NCBI RefSeq assembly: GCF_000747155.1
Contig: NZ_AVCK01000055.1
Location: forward strand, 1-64,000
Direction: 5' to 3'
DNA length: 64,000 nt
Source: Arenimonas metalli CF5-1
GTDB taxonomy: Bacteria; Pseudomonadota; Gammaproteobacteria; Xanthomonadales; Xanthomonadaceae
In this document: positions 57,113 through 64,000 of the stretch, in pieces
Layout: each line of letters starts with the position of its first letter
Position numbering within the stretch: position 1 is the stretch's first letter
Program-made: the position numbers and the translations under genes
The notes under the pieces: model-generated
Databases searched by the model: none
Seen by the model: the letters and a program-made list of their open reading frames with translations, nothing else
Told to the model about the DNA's origin: nothing

Positions 57113-58775
57113 CGCTGGACGTCGGCAAAGTGATCGCCGAGGTGAGAAGCGAACTCGCCCGTCGGATGGGTCGAGCGAGTGCCGCGGAACCGCGGGCGCC
57201 GGCCGACTTCGCCCGGACCTGGACCGGCTCACTGCCGCGCCTTGAGAACAAGGCCGAATATGCGCTCGAGGAGCTGCTGGCCTACTCGGACCGGGCGTTC
57301 GTGGAAGCGGCCTATGCCGCCATCCTCCGTCGGACCCCGGACCCCCAGGGGCTTGAAACCCACCTGGGCAAGCTGCGCCGAGGCGAGGCCAGCAAGGTCG
57401 AGATCCTTGCCCACCTGCGTTGGTCTCCCGAGGGCGAGGCGCGCGGCGTGCACGTGGACGGGTTGCTGGGCCCCTACAAGCTTCATTGCTGGCGAAGGAA
57501 ACGCATCATCGGGCCACTGATCGGCTGGGCCCACGGGCTGCTCCGGTTGGGCTCCCTGCCTTCGCGGATGGCGTGGGCCGAGGCGGTGCAGGCGCGCGAA
57601 ACGTCCGGGCTCGCCGCGCGGGTCGATGAGCTAGCGGCCCGCGTGTTCAGGCGGCTCGACGACATCGAGGAAGAGACGCGCCGCGTCGCTGCCGAACAGG
57701 CCCAGGCGAACGACGCCGTGCGGTCGGTGCTGGCGGAGCTGAAGGCGGAAGCCGGGGCCACTTCCGCGGCGGTCGCGGCCGGGCTTCGTCGGGGCGAGCA
57801 GCTCACCGCGGACCTTTCGGCAAGTGTCCTGGCGTTAACTGGCCGCGAACAGGAGCTCCGGACCAGCCTGGTGGAGCTCGCGGCGGATGCCGCCGCCCGA
57901 CGTGAGTCGGTCGAGCGCCAGGCGCAGGCAGTGGCGGCGCTGCGCGAGCTGCTGGAGCAGCGCGAACAGGAGCTGCTGCGCCAGGGGCAGCAGCTCGGTC
58001 GCCTGGACGAGTTGGGCCATGCCACGGCCGAGCAACTGCGCCAGATGGTGGCCCTTGGCGAAGCCAATGAGCGCGACGCCTCGCGGCAGCAGCGTTCGCT
58101 CGACACCCTGTACGTCGAGTTCGAGGAGCAGTTCCGCGGCAGCCCCGAGCTGATCCGCGAGCGCGCGCTTCCCTATCTCGATTTCCTGCGTGAGGCCGAG
58201 GCCGGGGGTCTCTACACTCCGGTGCTGGACCTGGGCTGCGGCCGCGGAGACTGGCTGGACGTCCTGCGGGAGCACGGTTTCAATGCCCACGGCGTCGACA
58301 GCAACGAGGCCTTCGTCGGGATCTGCCGTGACCGCGGCCTCGACGTCACGACGGCCGACGTGATCAGCTACCTGCGGTCCCTGCCAGATGCCAGCCAGGG
58401 CGCGGTCACGGGCATGCACATCGCCGAGCACCTGCCGTTCGAGGTGCTGATCGAGCTGTTGGACCAATGCCATCGGGTGCTTTGCGTGGGCGGTCTGCTG
58501 GCGCTCGAGACCCCCAATCCGGAGAACCTTACCGTGGCAACACTCACTTTCTACATGGATCCCACCCATCGCAATCCCCTGCCGCCGGAGGCGTTGCGCT
58601 GGATGGTCCAGTCGCGCGGCTTCGAACGCGTGCACATCGAGCGCTGGACGGTGGCGCGCGACATGGGTGCGCCGCCGCTGCTGGCCGCGGACCTGCCGGG
58701 CGCGCCGTCCGTGAACGTGCTGTTGTCCCAGATGCACGCCGCGCCGGACTACGCGATCATCGCGAGGCGACTCTG

Positions 58776-58776
<1 letters not shown>
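57109..58776 (+). CDS. DUF4214-coiled coil-methyltransferase, candidate O-chain terminator
   Basis: A 555-residue protein in three parts. About 60-130 is a DUF4214-like unit (DRAFVEAAYAAILRRTPDPQGLETHLGKLRRGE). About 165-340 is a long coiled coil rich in Ala/Glu/Arg/Gln. About 345-555 is a class I SAM methyltransferase: motif I VLDLGCGRGDWLDVL (about 372-386), acidic GVDSN, MHIAEHLPFEVL and LETPNPENLTVATLTFYMDPTHRNPLPPEAL. The methyltransferase resembles that of WbdD, which caps O8/O9a chains and measures length with a coiled coil. Here the order is reversed (coiled coil first) and no kinase domain is seen. A capping and ruler role is inference. Confidence 0.85.
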
Positions 58777-60658
<1,882 letters not shown>

Positions 60659-60692
60659 GTAGGGCAGGGCAGTCCCGGGCCGGAAGGTGGAC

Positions 60693-63600
60693 ATGAGAGT
60701 CATCATCGATACACAGGCGTGCCAGACCGAGTCCCGTTTCCGCGGAATCGGTCGCTATTCGGCCGACCTGACGGCTGCTTTGCTGACCGAGCTGGGCGAC
60801 GCCGAAACCCTGCTCGGCATCGATGGCACGTATCCGGACGCGGCTCGGGCCGTGGCGTCTGGGTTGGGCGCCGGCCTGCCTCGCCGGCGGCTCATGCGCT
60901 ACTACTATCCGGGGCCTAGGCTTCCCCACGGCGACCCGGCCGATGGACTGCGGCCCATCGCCGAACACATCGTGCGCGCCGCCTACGCGTCCGTTTCCGC
61001 GGACGTGGTCCACGTCAACAGCCTGTTCGAGGGTTTCGTCGAGCACGCGGCGGGCCTGGGATCGCTGGCCGGGCTGCCGGGCGCAATCTCTTCGGCAACG
61101 CTGTATGACCTCATTCCCCTGAAATTCCCGGACCAGTACCTCGTCGACCCCGCCTACCGGGCCTGGTATGAGCGCAAGGTGGCCTGCCTGTCGGATTTCG
61201 ACGTGCTGCTCTGCCTGTCGGAGGCGACCAAACGGGATGCCATCGAGCTCCTGGGGATTCCGGAAGCCAGGCTGAGCGTGATCCACGCGGGCGTCGCTGA
61301 CCATTTCAAGCCCGCGACCGACCTGGCGGCCACTCGTGCCCGCGTGCGGCTGCGCTTCGGCATCCGCGGCCGGTTCGCGCTGTATACCGGCAACGATGAC
61401 TACCGGAAGAACATCGAAGGCGCCGTGGTGGCCTTCGCCAAGGTGCCCAAGGCAGCGCGACGTGGCGTGCAGCTGGTACTGAACCAGGTCGGCGATCGCC
61501 ATAAGCTCATGAAACTCGCAAGGTCCTGTGGCCTGTCCGCCGACGATGTGGTCATCACCGGGCGCGTTTCCGATAGCGACCTGATCGAGTTGCTCCAGTC
61601 CTGCGACGTATTCTTCTTCCCGTCGCTTTACGAGGGCTTTGGACTGCCCTTGCTCGAGGGCATGGCCTGCGGGGCGCCGGTGATCGCCGGCAACAATTCC
61701 AGCCTGCCCGAAGTGCTCGATCGCGCCGACTCGCTGTTCGACGCGAACTGCGCGTTGGATACCGCGCGGCTGCTGGAGAGGGTGCTGGTCGACGACGCCT
61801 TCAGCGACATGCTTCGAAGCGTCGGGCCGGCGAGGGCGGCCGCCTTCACGTGGCGCAAGTGCGCGCAGGCCAGCGTGCAGGCATGGACTGCGGCGCGCGC
61901 GAGACCTGCGGTGAAGGACGGGGCGATCGGCCCGGCCAGGCGCAGGATCGCCGTGGTGACACCGCTGCCGCCGGACCAGAGTGGCATCGCCGACTATGCC
62001 GCCGAGATCCTGCCGGCGCTCGCCGAGCACGCGGACGTGGAGGTGTTCACCACGGCGAACGTTCAGGCGCTGGGCGCGATACCCGTGCACCCGTGGACGG
62101 CGCTTCCGCAGCAGGCCGCCCGTTTCGACCAGGTGGTCTACCAGTTCGGGAATTCCCCTTTCCACGGGGGCATGGCGGACCTGATCAAGGACATCCCGGG
62201 CGTCGTGGTGCTGCACGACTTCTTCCTCAGCTCGATGTACTGGCACAAGCAGTGCCATGAAGGTTTTCCGGACGTCTTCCGCGCGGAGCTCGCGTCCGGC
62301 CACGGCCGGCGTGCCGTGCAGGTTCACGATGCCGGGGGCGAGGACAGGCGCGAGGCCCGGGAGCGCTACCCTGCCTGCCGGTCCGTGGTGGAGGGCGCCG
62401 ACGCGGTGATCGTCCACTCGGCGCACTCGCTGGCGCTTTGTCGCGACTACTACCCCGGCATTCGTCGTGGCCCCTGGTCGGTACTGCCGATGCCCATCGC
62501 CGCGCGTGGCATGCCTGGCGACGATGCCTGGCGGGCGGCCCGGCAGCGTCTCGGGATCGGCGACGGCGAACTGTTGCTGGTTTCGTTCGGCTTCATGGCC
62601 GACACCAAGCTCAATCTTGAATTGCTCAAGGCGCTGCGCGCCGAAGGCTTCACAGGACGACGTCACATCCGGCTCGTGTTTGTTGGCCAGGCGGCCGGCG
62701 GAGCGTATGGCGAACGCGTCGCGAGCGAGATCGCCGACCATCCCCTGCGCGACCGCATCCGGATCACCGGTTTCGCGTCCGCCGAAAGCTACGCCGACTA
62801 CCTGGCCGCCGCGGACATCGCGATCCAGCTGCGCACCGGCAGTCGCGGCGAGACGTCCAAGGCGGTGCTCGACTGCCTGGCCCACGGTTTGCCGCTGATC
62901 GTCAACACCCACGGGTCGTTCGCGGAGTTGCCCGACGATGTCGTGGTCAAGGTTCCTGACCAGTTTTCCGCGCCGGAGCTGACCGAAGCGCTGGCCGGAC
63001 TGATCGTCGCCCCGTCGCGCCGCACCGAGCTTTCCAGCCGCGCCAAGCAACATGTGCTCGCGCATCACGCCCCGGGCCAGGTCGCCGTGGCCTACCTGGC
63101 GGCGATCGAGGCATCACTTGCGTCTCGTCGCGAGCGGACGGGGCAGGCTTTGGTGTCGCCCCTGGTCGACGGCCTGATCGCCGCGGGTGGCCGCGACGAC
63201 GACCTCTTCGCCATTGAGCACGCCTTGGCGGAAACGGTTGAAGCCCAATCGCCTGGCCGTCTGCTGGTGGACTTGAGTGAAGTGGTGGCCAATGACTACG
63301 GCACCGGGATCCATCGCGTCGTGCGGAACCTGGCGCGCGAGCTCGCGCTCTGCGACTCCGCGCTCGCCGCGCCGGTGCGCCTCGTCGCGCACACGCCGGC
63401 CGGTGACCTGGTGTCGGCCGAAGCCTTCGGCGAGGCCCGCCTCGGGCTTCCCCGCAGCGCGGACGCCGAGTCCGGGTGGTGCACGGTCCAGGCGGGCGAT
63501 GATTTCTTCATGCTCGATTCGGCCTGGGAGAATCCCGAGCGCTTCCTGCCGACCATCGCCCGGGTGCGCGCCAAGTCGGGCCGCAACATCGCCATGCTCT

Positions 63601-64000
63601 ACGACCTGATCCCCCTGCGTTTCCCGCAGTACTGCGTCGATTTCATGCCCAAGGTGTTCGAGTACTGGCTGCGGTTCATCGTCAGGGAATGCGATGTGAT
63701 CCTCTGCATTTCCCGCACGGTGGCCGATGACCTGGCGGCTTGGATAGCCTCGAACGGTGCCGAGCATCGCCCGGGGCTGGCGATCGGCCACAACCTGCTC
63801 GGCAGCGACCTCGACGGCGATGTCGCGATCGGAGCGTATCCGACCGGTCCCGGTCGTACCCAGTCCTTCCTCGAGTCGCCGGGACCCGTGACCCTGATGG
63901 TGGGCACGGTCGAGCCGCGCAAGCGCCACGACCTCGCGCTGGACGCGTTCGAAACGCTTTGGCGGGCCGGCTCCCGCCAGCGCTTGCTGATCGTGGGCAG
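60693..64000 (+). CDS. Multidomain glycosyltransferase (three GT4 domains), 3' end outside window
   Basis: An open frame from the ATG at 60693 (behind GGAAGG) to the edge, at least 1102 codons. Domain 1 (about 1-395): RVIIDTQACQTESRFRGIGRYS, LYDLIPLKFPDQY, YTGNDDYRKN and FPSLYEGFGLPLLEGMACG. Domain 2 (about 405-805): VVTPLPPDQSGIADYAAEI, VLHDFFLSSMYWH, QLRTGSRGETSKAVLDCLAHG. Domain 3 (from about 850): RLLVDLSEVVANDYGTGIHRVVRNLA, LYDLIPLRFPQY, VGTVEPRKRHD, cut off at the edge. Fused GTs like this polymerise repeating units, as E. coli WbdA does for mannan. Here D-rhamnose is the likely sugar given rmd and gmd. Confidence 0.9.
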   Translation, partial: MRVIIDTQACQTESRFRGIGRYSADLTAALLTELGDAETLLGIDGTYPDAARAVASGLGAGLPRRRLMRYYYPGPRLPHGDPADGLRPIAEHIVRAAYASVSADVVHVNSLFEGFVEHAAGLGSLAGLPGAISSATLYDLIPLKFPDQYLVDPAYRAWYERKVACLSDFDVLLCLSEATKRDAIELLGIPEARLSVIHAGVADHFKPATDLAATRARVRLRFGIRGRFALYTGNDDYRKNIEGAVVAFAKVPKAARRGVQLVLNQVGDRHKLMKLARSCGLSADDVVITGRVSDSDLIELLQSCDVFFFPSLYEGFGLPLLEGMACGAPVIAGNNSSLPEVLDRADSLFDANCALDTARLLERVLVDDAFSDMLRSVGPARAAAFTWRKCAQASVQAWTAARARPAVKDGAIGPARRRIAVVTPLPPDQSGIADYAAEILPALAEHADVEVFTTANVQALGAIPVHPWTALPQQAARFDQVVYQFGNSPFHGGMADLIKDIPGVVVLHDFFLSSMYWHKQCHEGFPDVFRAELASGHGRRAVQVHDAGGEDRREARERYPACRSVVEGADAVIVHSAHSLALCRDYYPGIRRGPWSVLPMPIAARGMPGDDAWRAARQRLGIGDGELLLVSFGFMADTKLNLELLKALRAEGFTGRRHIRLVFVGQAAGGAYGERVASEIADHPLRDRIRITGFASAESYADYLAAADIAIQLRTGSRGETSKAVLDCLAHGLPLIVNTHGSFAELPDDVVVKVPDQFSAPELTEALAGLIVAPSRRTELSSRAKQHVLAHHAPGQVAVAYLAAIEASLASRRERTGQALVSPLVDGLIAAGGRDDDLFAIEHALAETVEAQSPGRLLVDLSEVVANDYGTGIHRVVRNLARELALCDSALAAPVRLVAHTPAGDLVSAEAFGEARLGLPRSADAESGWCTVQAGDDFFMLDSAWENPERFLPTIARVRAKSGRNIAMLYDLIPLRFPQYCVDFMPKVFEYWLRFIVRECDVILCISRTVADDLAAWIASNGAEHRPGLAIGHNLLGSDLDGDVAIGAYPTGPGRTQSFLESPGPVTLMVGTVEPRKRHDLALDAFETLWRAGSRQRLLIVG

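Overview
The window is GC-rich chromosomal DNA with densely packed genes, typical of a free-living gammaproteobacterium of the Xanthomonadaceae/Lysobacteraceae (Lysobacter, Luteimonas or Pseudoxanthomonas-like). Four things point there: an O-antigen cluster starting right after a metB-type gene (the lps locus position known from Xanthomonas), a PhoP/PhoQ pair of the Xanthomonas/Stenotrophomonas type, a TrpS with a long C-terminal extension, and GTAG-headed REP elements. I see no phage, insertion sequence, plasmid gene or CRISPR array.

Layout. 0.1-7 kb holds an SDR enzyme, a small DUF6522-like protein, dusA coupled to an arginine-deiminase-like hydrolase, a small secreted protein ahead of phoPQ, and mtfA. 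7.2-12.2 kb is a tight run of a DAK2-DegV fusion (predicted single-chain fatty acid kinase), plsY, birA, coaX, a SPOR protein and tRNA-Thr(UGU). 12.3-22.1 kb is a three-gene signalling cassette: a 2287-residue sensor kinase with eight PAS and two GAF domains, an Rcp1-like receiver, and a REC-PAS-LOV-GGDEF-EAL protein that should sense blue light. 22.2-28.8 kb holds a rhodanese, arginase, an entericidin-like lipoprotein, a secreted protein of unknown function, trpS, a small membrane protein and two tandem GAF-GGDEF cyclases. 28.9-32.7 kb (minus strand) is a 2-oxoacid dehydrogenase E1alpha-E1beta-E2 operon followed by a VOC protein; two REP pairs lie inside the E2 gene, exactly in its interdomain linkers. 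33-40.5 kb holds an ExeM/NucH-type secreted nuclease, tryptophan 2,3-dioxygenase, an AbgT transporter and a POT peptide transporter.

40.6-47.7 kb combines threonine synthase, flanked by two near-perfect ~95-nt palindromes, with the homogentisate route of tyrosine catabolism (hppD, hmgA, fahA, maiA). A MarR repressor is divergent from hppD, and a palindrome occupies the spacer of the hppD promoter. 47.7-53.7 kb holds pilU, a DUF4398/OmpA envelope pair, a ydcH-like gene behind a structured leader, and the reverse-transsulfuration pair cystathionine beta-synthase and cystathionine gamma-lyase/synthase. From 53.7 kb to the window edge is an ABC-transporter-dependent O-antigen locus: wzm, wzt with a carbohydrate-binding tail, a GT4 enzyme, a DUF4214-coiled-coil-methyltransferase (candidate chain terminator and ruler), rmd and gmd for GDP-D-rhamnose, and a glycosyltransferase with at least three GT domains that runs off the end.

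The genes form themes: c-di-GMP/light signalling, acyl-phosphate lipid synthesis, aromatic and branched amino acid catabolism, sulfur amino acids and surface polysaccharide. Most operon junctions are ATGA, GTGA or TGATG overlaps, so translational coupling is the rule. Start codons were chosen from ribosome-binding sites, overlaps and where the recognisable family sequence begins; no search was run.
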